64,000 nt of DNA from positions 930,001 to 994,000 of the forward strand of contig NZ_CP099960.1 in NCBI RefSeq assembly GCF_024137865.1. The letters are read 5' to 3'. This document shows, in pieces, positions 8,199-15,314 of the stretch. The stretch comes from Moraxella sp. FZFQ2102 (GTDB lineage Bacteria; Pseudomonadota; Gammaproteobacteria; Pseudomonadales; Moraxellaceae). Position 1 is the stretch's first letter. Every line of letters starts with the position of its first letter. The position numbers were made by a program, and so were the translations under genes. The notes beneath the pieces are model-generated. The model was not told the DNA's origin. It did not search any database and was given only the letters and a program-made list of their open reading frames with translations.

Positions 8199-9053
8199 AT
8201 GAACTTGAAAACAGTCTTTTTAACATTAACATTAGGTCTTTCTGCTGCTGCACACGCTGAATTAAATGTGAAAGTGTATCAAGCAGATAGCAATAGTTTT
8301 AATGTTACTTCCACGTTGGTAACAGGAGAAAAAGAAGCCATTTTGATTGATACGGGGTTTACTCGTGCGGACGCATTGCGTATTTCTGCCGATATTTTGG
8401 ACAGCAAAAAGACGCTGACCACCATTTTAGTCAGTCAAGCCGACCCTGATTATTATTTTGGGGTAGAAACCATTAAAGAAATTTTCCCAAATGTTCAAGT
8501 GGTTACGACACCTGCGGTATTGGCAAAGATTGAAGCGAAATTACCTAATAAATTAGCCACTTGGTCGCCAAAAATGGGGGCAAATGCACCCCGTAAGCCG
8601 ATTTTGCCAACGGCATTAAACGGTACAACTTTCACGCTGGAAGGCGAAACCATTGAAATTCGTGGGACAAAAGGTCTGTTGGCACATCGCCCTTATGTGT
8701 GGATACCGTCTATTCAAACGATTACTGGCAATATTGGCGTATTTGGCAATATGCACGTTTGGACTGCCGATACGCAAACCAAATCATACCGTCAGGCGTG
8801 GGTTGCCCAATTAGATGAGATGAAAGCGTTAAATCCGCAAAAAGTGATTGCAGGTCATATGGCACAAGGCACGGCATTGGATAGCACCGCCATTGATTTT
8901 ACAAAAACTTATTTGCAAACTTTTGAGCAAGCATTAAAAGGCAAAGACAGTAGCACCGTCATTGCCACGATGGATAAGGCATATCCTAATTTACCTGCCA
9001 AATTTAATTTGGAATTAGGCGCAAAAGTGAATAAAGGTGAGATGAAGTGGTAA
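8199..9053 (+). CDS. Exported metallo-beta-lactamase-fold protein lacking the HxHxDH motif
   Basis: A 284-residue protein with an export signal (MNLKTVFLTLTLGLSAAAHA) and the beta-lactamase fold order: EAILIDTGFTRADALRI, then a motif strand, then VIAGHMAQG. I start at 8199 because AAGGTG precedes it. The zinc motif, normally THxHxDH, is VSQADPDYYFG here, so all three histidine ligands are gone while the aspartates and following YFG remain. GHMA keeps one later histidine. It may be a non-hydrolytic or non-zinc member of the fold. The LysR gene diverges from it and a DsbA-like gene follows 35 bases downstream in the same direction. Confidence 0.75.
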   Translation: MNLKTVFLTLTLGLSAAAHAELNVKVYQADSNSFNVTSTLVTGEKEAILIDTGFTRADALRISADILDSKKTLTTILVSQADPDYYFGVETIKEIFPNVQVVTTPAVLAKIEAKLPNKLATWSPKMGANAPRKPILPTALNGTTFTLEGETIEIRGTKGLLAHRPYVWIPSIQTITGNIGVFGNMHVWTADTQTKSYRQAWVAQLDEMKALNPQKVIAGHMAQGTALDSTAIDFTKTYLQTFEQALKGKDSSTVIATMDKAYPNLPAKFNLELGAKVNKGEMKW

Positions 9054-9063
9054 AAGCCATTTC

Positions 9064-9075
9064 AGGCAGCCTGAA
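9064..9075 (+). repeat. Kingella-type DNA uptake sequence
   Basis: Exact AGGCAGCCTGAA between the metallo-beta-lactamase-fold gene and the DsbA-like gene, embedded in TTTCAGGCAGCCTGAAAA. Confidence 0.85.
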
Positions 9076-9088
9076 AATTGGAAAAATC

Positions 9089-9697
9089 ATGAAAGTTTAT
9101 TATTTATTTGACCCTTTATGCGGTTGGTGCTATGGGGCGAAACCTGCGTTAGAAACGGTTGCGTCTCAATATCCTGTGGAGCTTACGCCAACGGGTTTGT
9201 TTTTCCGTAGCGGTCGCGTGATGGACGCGGATTTTGCCCAATACGCATGGGGTAACGACCAACGCATTCAACGCTTAACAGGGCAAGCATTCAGCACCGC
9301 TTATCGTGAAAATGTGTTGCAAGGCGGTGGGCAATTTGATTCACAAAACAGCTTATTAGCTTTGACGGCTGTCCGTGAAATGGCACCTGAACAAGAAATT
9401 GCCGTATTGAGTGCCTTGCAAACGGCGCGTTATGTTGATGGGCGTGATAATGCCGATTTGAACGTGATTACCGATGTGTTGCAATCGCAAGGTTTGGGCG
9501 ATGTCGTGCCAAAATTGCACGATCCAGCAACCGAACAAACATTGTTGGCGAGAATCAACTTCGGGCAACAACTCACGCAGCGTCTGGGCGTGTCGGGCGT
9601 ACCGCAGTTGGTGCTGGAACGCGATGGGGAATGGGAGTTAGTGCCGAGCCAATTGTTGTTTGGGGATGGCGGTGGGTTGCTGAATGCTTTTGGGTAA
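9089..9697 (+). CDS. DsbA-family thioredoxin-fold oxidoreductase
   Basis: A 202-residue cytoplasmic DsbA-like protein. The active site CGWC follows MKVYYLFDPL at residues 10-13, and a cis-proline typical of the fold appears in GVSGVPQLV near residue 180. This form (COG3531-like) is a predicted protein-disulfide isomerase without an export signal. I start at 9089 rather than 9047 because the extra 14 residues would be a translation of the uptake sequence. It probably shares a transcript with the preceding gene. Confidence 0.85.
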   Translation: MKVYYLFDPLCGWCYGAKPALETVASQYPVELTPTGLFFRSGRVMDADFAQYAWGNDQRIQRLTGQAFSTAYRENVLQGGGQFDSQNSLLALTAVREMAPEQEIAVLSALQTARYVDGRDNADLNVITDVLQSQGLGDVVPKLHDPATEQTLLARINFGQQLTQRLGVSGVPQLVLERDGEWELVPSQLLFGDGGGLLNAFG

Positions 9698-9713
9698 GGG
9701 TGTTGGTTAAAAT

Positions 9714-9754
9714 AAAAAATGCCACCTGAACCCAGCATTCAAATGGCATTTTTT
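9714..9754. terminator. Bidirectional hairpin terminator
   Basis: Arms AAAAAATGCCA (9714-9724) and TGGCATTTTTT (9744-9754) pair perfectly, with T runs on either strand, between the convergent DsbA-like and hydrolase genes. Confidence 0.85.
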
Positions 9755-9758
9755 AAAT

Positions 9759-10709
9759 TTACGGCTTAATTTGTACATCTTGCCATAGTTGATTATGTTT
9801 TATTTCAGGATTGACACCAACAAACGCTTTGCCTGCATTCGCATCATTCAACAGGGTATAAAGAAACCAAGCCGTCATATAGCCATCGCCAATATAAAGC
9901 ATTTGACCGTGGTCAGCATCTTTACGGCGAGCCATTACATTTAGTTTTTGGCTGTTGATTTGCTTGGCATTTTCTTGCATAGACGAAAGCGGTGTAATGC
10001 CTGATTTTTTGTCATCGCCATTACCTGCATCTACGCCCCCCATACCTGCGGTAGCAAAATACGGTACGGAAATTTTGTTGATGTGGTAATCCCATTTCAA
10101 CTGTTGTGCCAAAGGTAATTTTGTCGTGCTGGCAGTATGCACGGATTTAAATTGACGGCTATTGGCAAACTCGGTTGCGCCATTGATTGCACCGACACCG
10201 CCTTGAGAATGCCCTGTAATGCCTGCATTATGGGTATCCAATTTTTTGTAAAAAATACTGTTTTTATCCGCATTAAGCTCATCTAATTTTGCCAATGATT
10301 GCGATGATGATAAACCGCTCCAACTGGTGCCGTCATCATTGCCAATGACCACAAAGCCCCAACTTGCCAAACGTGCCAATACTGGTTCATATTTTTGATA
10401 CGCAAACCCTGAACCATTTGCCGAAACAATCACAGGAAATGGCTTGGTACTTTGAGCAATATCCGCTGGATACCAAACTTTATAAGTTTTAAAACGAGCG
10501 TCATCACTTGGGAAAACTTGGCTTTGTACCGCATATTTGCCCATGCCTGTATATTGGCGTTCAATTGGGTAATTGGTTTGTGTTTGGGTGTAATAATTGG
10601 GCTGAATGGCAAATGCTTGCTCTATTTTTTTGACAATGCTTGTACAGCCCACTGCCAACAAACTGGCACCCAATACCGCACAAAGCGTCCATTTTTCAAT
10701 TGCTTGCAT
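9759..10709 (-). CDS. Lipoprotein alpha/beta hydrolase, cutinase/dienelactone-hydrolase-like
   Basis: A 316-residue predicted lipoprotein: signal peptide ending LLAVGC with the lipid-bearing Cys22. The serine hydrolase nucleophile is Ser168 in GHSQGG, preceded by the oxyanion-type VSANGSGF stretch and followed late by DADHGQM, the likely catalytic histidine. The pattern is that of PET-hydrolase/cutinase-like or dienelactone-hydrolase-like esterases anchored in the envelope. Substrate unknown. It diverges from a TetR gene, with a long perfect inverted repeat between them. Confidence 0.8.
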   Translation of the reverse strand: MQAIEKWTLCAVLGASLLAVGCTSIVKKIEQAFAIQPNYYTQTQTNYPIERQYTGMGKYAVQSQVFPSDDARFKTYKVWYPADIAQSTKPFPVIVSANGSGFAYQKYEPVLARLASWGFVVIGNDDGTSWSGLSSSQSLAKLDELNADKNSIFYKKLDTHNAGITGHSQGGVGAINGATEFANSRQFKSVHTASTTKLPLAQQLKWDYHINKISVPYFATAGMGGVDAGNGDDKKSGITPLSSMQENAKQINSQKLNVMARRKDADHGQMLYIGDGYMTAWFLYTLLNDANAGKAFVGVNPEIKHNQLWQDVQIKP

Positions 10710-10781
10710 GATGATTTTCCTGTGAATATGAAAGATTTGTCTATTGTAATGACATTGATTATTCCATGCAATTCAATGATA

Positions 10782-10819
10782 AAAAACTGCAACAAAAAGC
10801 CGATTTTGTTGCAGTTTTT
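10782..10819. promoter_or_regulatory. 16-base perfect inverted repeat between hydrolase and TetR genes
   Basis: AAAAACTGCAACAAAA (10782-10797) and TTTTGTTGCAGTTTTT (10804-10819) are perfect complements around the loop AGCCGA. Its place between divergent starts fits a TetR operator; its shape also fits a terminator on either strand. Confidence 0.55.
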
Positions 10820-10876
10820 AAAATGGACTTGATTTTGCTAAAATATGCTTAGAATTGCACAATTATTTGTTTTAAA

Positions 10877-11392
10877 ATGAAAAATACGCTGAATACTCAT
10901 ATTAAAGATTATATCGCCCAATCATTGATTTTGTTGTTAAAACAAAAGCCTTTTGATGACATTAAAATCAATGAAATTTGTCAAAAAGCAGGCGTTAATC
11001 GTTCATCTTTTTATCGCAATTTTGCCAATAAAGAACAGGCGATTGTGTTTTATTTACAGCTCAATATGATACCTGCGTATTTGGCTCGTCCGCTGAATAA
11101 TACAAGGGCTGTTTTTATCGCCATGTTTGAAAGCATTAACGAAATGGGCGAAGTGGTGGATTTGTTGTATGCCAATGATTTATCGCACATATTTTTGCAA
11201 TACATCAAAGAGTGTTGTGGGGTCAAACCGCATTTTGATGACGATGAAGCCTATCGCACAAGCTTGATTATGGGGTTGGTATTTGGTTCGCTTGATGAAT
11301 GGATTGTGCGTGGACGCAAGCAGTCGCCTGATGAAATGGCAAATAAAATTGGCGAACATTTACAAAGAATTGGTGCGAATTGGGATAAATGA
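10877..11392 (+). CDS. TetR/AcrR-family transcriptional regulator
   Basis: A 171-residue TetR-type repressor. The DNA-binding part is FDDIKINEICQKAGVNRSSFYRNFANKEQ at about residues 26-54, with the family's typical SSFYRNFANKE recognition helix. The C-terminal ligand domain is not recognisable by eye and resembles the TetR_C_7-like group of Firmicutes and Neisseriaceae. It is divergent from the alpha/beta hydrolase and probably represses that gene. Confidence 0.88.
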   Translation: MKNTLNTHIKDYIAQSLILLLKQKPFDDIKINEICQKAGVNRSSFYRNFANKEQAIVFYLQLNMIPAYLARPLNNTRAVFIAMFESINEMGEVVDLLYANDLSHIFLQYIKECCGVKPHFDDDEAYRTSLIMGLVFGSLDEWIVRGRKQSPDEMANKIGEHLQRIGANWDK

Positions 11393-11424
11393 GTTTTTCA
11401 TCACTCCATCTAAGTTATGATAAG

Positions 11425-11452
11425 CACCGCTTACATTTTTTTGTAAACGGTG
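11425..11452. terminator. CACCG/CGGTG hairpin terminator
   Basis: CACCGCTTACA (11425-11435) pairs with TGTAAACGGTG (11442-11452) except for one central mismatch, followed by TTTT. It is a member of the repeated hairpin family in this block and lies between convergent genes. Confidence 0.8.
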
Positions 11453-11462
11453 TTTTATCAAC

Positions 11463-11963
11463 TCAAACGACTTCAATCCAATCTCTATCCGACAGCGCCC
11501 CAAGTGCGATTTGATGAATCAGCTCGGTCGGTGCGGTACAAAGGCTTGATAATACACGGATTTTATAATCTTTGGCAAAAGGTGAAAGTGCGGTATGGGT
11601 CACGCAGTTTTGGGTCATAATACCGCAAATGTCCACTTGCTCAATACCATTTTCTTGCAAGATTTCAACAAGATTGGTATTTAAAAAACTGTCGGCGTGG
11701 ACTTTTTGTACCACTGGCTTATCCGCCAAAATGCCTGCGACCGATGAATGCAACTCTGCACCAATCGAACCTTCGGCAAACAGCGGATAATCTTTTGCCA
11801 TGATATGCTGAACGCCAATAATGAGCGTGCCGTTTTGCTCGGCAGTCTTGGCATAATCGGCGATGTCTTTGGCAATGTTATCTACATTAAACTGGTCAAA
11901 TTGACCACCTGCGGACGCAAAATATTCGTTTTGAACATCAATGATTAACAGGGCTGTTTTCAT
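11463..11963 (-). CDS. Isochorismatase-family cysteine hydrolase
   Basis: A 166-residue cysteine hydrolase. The expected triad is visible: Asp9 in LLIIDVQNEYF, Lys87 in PVVQKVHADSF and Cys120 in IMTQNCVTHTAL. Members act on amides such as nicotinamide, N-carbamoyl compounds or isochorismate; the substrate cannot be told from sequence. It ends by the hairpin terminator and lies 26 bases downstream of the UlaG-like gene on the same strand, so the two likely form an operon facing the GlxA-type regulator. Confidence 0.85.
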   Translation of the reverse strand: MKTALLIIDVQNEYFASAGGQFDQFNVDNIAKDIADYAKTAEQNGTLIIGVQHIMAKDYPLFAEGSIGAELHSSVAGILADKPVVQKVHADSFLNTNLVEILQENGIEQVDICGIMTQNCVTHTALSPFAKDYKIRVLSSLCTAPTELIHQIALGALSDRDWIEVV

Positions 11964-11989
11964 AAGATTTCTCCGATTATTGAATAAAA

Positions 11990-12838
11990 TTATTTAAAAT
12001 CAATAACTTCACCATCATTAGGCACAATCACTTTATCCGTTAATTTTTCACCAATGACAAATTTACGCATATCATCACGACTTGTTGCGGTGTGATTGAC
12101 CGTATCCATATGTACGGTGATAATCTTGGCATTTGGGGCGATTTGTGTGGCTTTTAGCACATCTTCCACACCCATAATAATACTGTCTGATAATCCATTC
12201 ACACGGGCAAAACCGGTATTCATCACCAAGAAATCAGGCTTATATTTGTGCAAAGCTTTATTGACATCAGCCGTCCAAACGGTGTCACCTACGATATAAG
12301 CGGTCTTATGTCCATCTTTTTTGATGACCACGCCCATTGCTTCGCCCAAAAGCGTGGCAAGCTGTGGATTGGCGTACATTTGCTCTGTACCGTGCGAACC
12401 ACCTGTTTTATGGAGTTCTACGCCATTAAAGGTTAATTTTTCATGCAACACTTGTACATTTTTAAAGCCTTGATTTTTGATTAATTTGGCATCGCTCTCA
12501 TTTTGTACAAAAATCGGCAAATGTTTGGGTATGGCTTTTTGGGCAACTTCATCCCAATGGTCTTCGTGAGTGTGGGTTACAATGACCGCATCCACACCTT
12601 TTAAAATCTCATTTGTGGACATCGGCAAATCAATCAAAGGCATACGCAAATGACTGTTGAAGGTTCCTTCAAAACCTGCCATAGATTCTTTTTTGGCAAA
12701 AAATGGATCCACCAAAAAGGTTTGTCCTGCGTATTCAATTTTGGCAGTAGCGTTACGAATATGTTGATAGCTATCAAAAGCAAAAGCGGGGATGCTCATT
12801 GTCAAAGCAAGAGCGGATAAAGCAAGTTTTTTTAGCAT
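11990..12838 (-). CDS. Exported metallo-beta-lactamase-fold hydrolase, UlaG-like
   Basis: A 282-residue protein with a clear export signal (MLKKLALSALALTMSIPAFA). Unlike the gene at 8199 it has the intact metal motif THTHEDHW, a later GSHGTEQ and IVGDTVW, and HMDTVNH, consistent with a two-metal UlaG-like hydrolase. I start at 12838; the longer reading from 12874 would place the start inside an inverted repeat that is better read as an operator. It probably forms an operon with the isochorismatase-family gene and is divergent from the GlxA-type regulator. Confidence 0.8.
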   Translation of the reverse strand: MLKKLALSALALTMSIPAFAFDSYQHIRNATAKIEYAGQTFLVDPFFAKKESMAGFEGTFNSHLRMPLIDLPMSTNEILKGVDAVIVTHTHEDHWDEVAQKAIPKHLPIFVQNESDAKLIKNQGFKNVQVLHEKLTFNGVELHKTGGSHGTEQMYANPQLATLLGEAMGVVIKKDGHKTAYIVGDTVWTADVNKALHKYKPDFLVMNTGFARVNGLSDSIIMGVEDVLKATQIAPNAKIITVHMDTVNHTATSRDDMRKFVIGEKLTDKVIVPNDGEVIDFK

Positions 12839-12850
12839 TTTAAAGTTTCC

Positions 12851-12886
12851 AATAGGGTTAAAATTTATGAGCATTTTAACCCTATT
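12851..12886. promoter_or_regulatory. 14-base perfect inverted repeat, likely operator
   Basis: AATAGGGTTAAAAT (12851-12864) and ATTTTAACCCTATT (12873-12886) are perfect complements around an 8-base centre. It lies 13 bases upstream of the UlaG-like gene and 53 bases before the divergent regulator, a sensible place for regulator binding. Confidence 0.55.
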
Positions 12887-12939
12887 TTGGTTATGCTAAA
12901 ATAGGCAATATTGACAATCAACGCAAGGATTTTGCCAAA

Positions 12940-13893
12940 ATGACTTTCACCCATCAACCACCAAAACTTATCCTTTACGCCCAAAACGGCTGTAACGATT
13001 TTGTTTTTAATATTCCCTTTTCGCTGTTTCAAGCCACTTATCAAGGGCAAAAACTGTTTGATTTTGCGGTATGTAGCGACAATGGCAAGGCGATTGTCAG
13101 CGAATTTGGTGCAAAAATTGCGGTCAATGGCGATTTGTCACTGCTCAACACGGCGGACATCATAGTGATTAGTGGCTTTGTGGGTGATGTACCCAGTGCC
13201 AAATTATGCCAAAAATTGCAAACCGCCCACGCACAAGGCAAAAAAATCATTGGGCTGTGTTATGGCACTTTTGTGCTGGCTTTTGCGGATATATTGCAGG
13301 ATAAAACGGTGGTGACGCATTGGGCGGGTGAGCGAGCATTTAAGGATAAATTTACAAATATTCAACTAGATAGCAATCGGCTTTATATTGATGACGGCAA
13401 TATTTTGACATCAGCTGGGACATTTGCAGGCTTAGATTGTTGCTTGTATTTTATCCGTACACTGTATGGGGCAAAGGTAGCCAATGAGTTGGCTCGGAAC
13501 TTGGTTTCTGCACCGCACCGTGAAGGCGGTCAAGCCCAGTTCAATGCTATCAGCCCAATTAGCCACGCAAAAGATAAAAAAATCAATGAATTATTGCAAT
13601 TTTTAAGCGATAATTTGGACAAACCCCATACGCTTAATGAATTAGCAGAGCGAGTACATTTATCCAAAAGAAGTTTTCATCGTCATTTCAAATCCGCCAC
13701 GCAAATGACATTAACCGAGTGGCTGACCGCCAAACGCCTAAGCCTTGCCCAAGAGCTGCTAGAAAGTACAGATTTTTCCATTGAAGTCATTGCCCATCAG
13801 ACAGGCTTTGGCACGGCAAGCCATTTTAGAATGCAATTCAAGGCACGCTTTGGCGTATCACCACAAAGTTTTAGGAAAAGTTTTGGCGGATAA
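12940..13893 (+). CDS. GlxA-type regulator: DJ-1/PfpI domain plus AraC DNA-binding domain
   Basis: A 317-residue two-domain regulator. Residues 1-200 form a class I glutamine-amidotransferase/DJ-1-like domain with a cysteine at 107 in the elbow-like IIGLCYGTF. Residues 217-317 form an AraC/XylS double helix-turn-helix: LNELAERVHLSKRSFHRHFK, then IEVIAHQTGFGTASHFRMQF and the closing FGVSPQSFRKSF. The effector is unknown. It diverges from the UlaG-like/isochorismatase-family pair and is the natural candidate to control them through the 14-base dyad. Confidence 0.88.
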   Translation: MTFTHQPPKLILYAQNGCNDFVFNIPFSLFQATYQGQKLFDFAVCSDNGKAIVSEFGAKIAVNGDLSLLNTADIIVISGFVGDVPSAKLCQKLQTAHAQGKKIIGLCYGTFVLAFADILQDKTVVTHWAGERAFKDKFTNIQLDSNRLYIDDGNILTSAGTFAGLDCCLYFIRTLYGAKVANELARNLVSAPHREGGQAQFNAISPISHAKDKKINELLQFLSDNLDKPHTLNELAERVHLSKRSFHRHFKSATQMTLTEWLTAKRLSLAQELLESTDFSIEVIAHQTGFGTASHFRMQFKARFGVSPQSFRKSFGG

Positions 13894-13933
13894 ACTCTGT
13901 TTATCATCATAAACGGTGGTGTATTTTTCAAAT

Positions 13934-13969
13934 CATCTCATCAATTTATCAACCAATTTTGGCACGCTT
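13934..13969 (-). pseudogene. Fragment of a nitronate monooxygenase 3' end
   Basis: On the minus strand this short stretch reads SVPKLVDKLMR, which matches SVQELVDELM at the C-terminus of the nitronate monooxygenase gene at 18813-19775. At DNA level 27 of 31 bases agree between 13939-13969 and the corresponding part of that gene. It has no open gene around it and is best read as a leftover gene end. Confidence 0.5.
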
Positions 13970-14050
13970 GTTATTCTCACGCCACAAAGTGCGTATCGAC
14001 CTGTGAGTGTGCAGACGGTGATGGATTTTTTTGTGGAAAAATGGGATGGG
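13967..14050 (+). pseudogene. Fragment of a LysR regulator C-terminus
   Basis: The plus-strand reading LTPQSAYRPVSVQTVMDFFV resembles the end of LysR effector domains (compare PPPVRKLVDFLVGYF in the regulator at 7187-8077). No start or DNA-binding part is present. Together with the adjoining nitronate monooxygenase fragment it suggests a gene pair once stood here and was replaced. Confidence 0.45.
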
Positions 14051-14059
14051 AGGGGGGGA

Positions 14060-14146
14060 GAAGTTGGGCGTTTCAGGCAGCCTGAAAATATTTTGCAAAA
14101 TTTCCACACAAAAACACCGCTTGAAAATCAAATTCAAACGGTGTTT
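14060..14146. repeat. Composite repeat: uptake sequence plus hairpin terminator
   Basis: Contains the exact Kingella-type uptake sequence AGGCAGCCTGAA at 14075-14086, then AAAATATTTTGC, then the hairpin AAACACCGCTTGAA (14112-14125) / TTCAAACGGTGTTT (14133-14146). The leading stretch AGTTGGGCGTTTCAGG recurs at 16015-16030, so the repeat is longer than the uptake word. It sits at the 3' end of the cation transporter gene. Confidence 0.8.
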
Positions 14147-14151
14147 ATAAA

Positions 14152-14766
14152 TTAACTGACTTTTAATTCCACCCAAGCCCTTTTGATGATTTCTTGACTG
14201 GCTTGTAATGCTAAAAATGCCAAAATAAACGCCACAATTAAATCAGGATATTTTGATTGAAAAAAATAAACTGCTATACCAGCCAAAATTACTGCCACAT
14301 TACCAATCGCATCATTGCGAGAACAAAGCCATACACTTCGGACATTACTGTCGCCATCACGAAATTTTAATAATATCAACACTGCTGACACATTCACCAA
14401 CAACGCCAAAAATCCTACAATACTCATTTCGCTATAACTAGGAATTTCCCCATAAAACACACGATAAACGGTTGTAATTAAAATAAATAAGCCAAAAACA
14501 CCCATCGTTAGCCCTTTAACCATAGATGCTTTGGCACGGTAACTTAATGCCATTGGCAAAACAATCAAACTTATCAAATAATTGGCACTGTCGCCCAAGA
14601 AATCTAAACTGTCTGACAATAGTGAAGTTGAACCTGATTTAACCCCCATTACAATTTCCACAAAGAACATTGATAAATTTAACATCAAGACAATCCACAA
14701 GGCTTTTTTGTACTTGGGTGATTGGTGAATGGGCTGATTTGAACTGCAACAACTTTGGCACGCCAT
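14152..14766 (-). CDS. Cation diffusion facilitator-type metal transporter, short form
   Basis: A 204-residue membrane protein with about six membrane segments, related to the CDF family but without the usual cytoplasmic C-terminal domain. The N-terminus is cysteine-rich (MACQSCCSSN), suggesting metal capture. Membrane segment 2 has SDSLDFLGDSANY and segment 5 has SRNDAIGNVAV, the places where CDF proteins bind metal. It faces a MerR-type regulator, and its promoter has the stretched spacer that MerR activators need, so expression should be induced by metal, probably Zn, Cd or Co. The ribosome site GGAG precedes the ATG. Confidence 0.82.
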   Translation of the reverse strand: MACQSCCSSNQPIHQSPKYKKALWIVLMLNLSMFFVEIVMGVKSGSTSLLSDSLDFLGDSANYLISLIVLPMALSYRAKASMVKGLTMGVFGLFILITTVYRVFYGEIPSYSEMSIVGFLALLVNVSAVLILLKFRDGDSNVRSVWLCSRNDAIGNVAVILAGIAVYFFQSKYPDLIVAFILAFLALQASQEIIKRAWVELKVS

Positions 14767-14799
14767 AACAAACTCCGAAAGAGGATTGAAATTTGCTAT

Positions 14800-14830
14800 A
14801 ATATAAACTCCGTAGTCATTACAGGGTCAA
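14800..14830 (-). promoter_or_regulatory. MerR-type promoter with 19-base spacer and operator dyad
   Basis: Read on the minus strand: -35 TTGACC (14825-14830), -10 TATATT (14800-14805), spacer exactly 19 bases. Inside the spacer lies the dyad ACTCCGTA (14807-14814) / TACAGGGT (14820-14827), very close to the classic MerR-family operator. It drives the cation transporter and sits 6 bases before the MerR start. Confidence 0.85.
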
Positions 14831-14835
14831 GTACA

Positions 14836-15234
14836 ATGTCAAAAATTTTTCAAATTAAACAAGCCAGTGAACAAACAGGCGTACATTTGGAAACCATTCG
14901 TTATTATGAAAAACAAGGCTTAATCAAGCCAACTTTTCAAGCTAATGGCTACCGAGTTTTTGATGAAAATCAGCTAGAACAATTACGCTTTATTAAAACT
15001 TGTCGCAATCTCGGTTTTTCTTTAAAAGACATTCAGGTCTTATTGACATTCCAAACAACTCCCAATCATCAATGTGATGATGTTGATGAGTTAACCCAAA
15101 AACATTTATCGCATATCAATGAACAAATTAAGCAATTACAAGAAGTTAAATCATTTTTAGAACAAATTATTGGTTGTCAAAATAAAAAAATTGAAAATTG
15201 TCAAATCATTAAAAGTATTAAAGATAAAGGATAA
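14836..15234 (+). CDS. MerR-family metal-responsive regulator (CadR/PbrR/ZntR-like)
   Basis: A 132-residue MerR activator. The N-terminal winged helix has VHLETIRYYEKQGLIKP. Metal-binding cysteines are in the right places for a divalent metal sensor: one in NHQCDDVDEL at the start of the dimerisation helix and two in the C-terminal loop, GCQNKKIENC. This C-xn-C-x8-C arrangement matches CadR/PbrR/ZntR relatives rather than Cu or redox sensors. I start at 14836 (MSKIFQIKQ); longer readings run through the operator. It is divergent from the metal transporter it should control. Confidence 0.88.
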   Translation: MSKIFQIKQASEQTGVHLETIRYYEKQGLIKPTFQANGYRVFDENQLEQLRFIKTCRNLGFSLKDIQVLLTFQTTPNHQCDDVDELTQKHLSHINEQIKQLQEVKSFLEQIIGCQNKKIENCQIIKSIKDKG

Positions 15235-15240
15235 TGTTTC

Positions 15241-15303
15241 AGGCAGCCTGAAAATATTTTGCCAATAAAAAACACCGCTTTTATTTCTAAAAACGGTGTT
15301 TGT
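15241..15303. repeat. Composite repeat: uptake sequence plus hairpin terminator
   Basis: AGGCAGCCTGAA at 15241-15252 is followed by AAATATTTTGCC and the hairpin AAAACACCGCTTTT / AAAAACGGTGTTT at about 15269-15303. Same composite as at 14060-14146, here between the convergent MerR and quinone reductase genes. Confidence 0.8.
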
Positions 15304-15314
15304 TAAACCTAAAA

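Noticed and set aside
14052-14058. Seven-G tract as a phase-variation switch
   Set aside because: It is in non-coding sequence between convergent genes and not in a promoter spacer.
13916-14155. Possible 79-residue protein gene
   Set aside because: Its middle is a LysR C-terminal fragment and its end translates an uptake word and a terminator hairpin, so it is not a gene.
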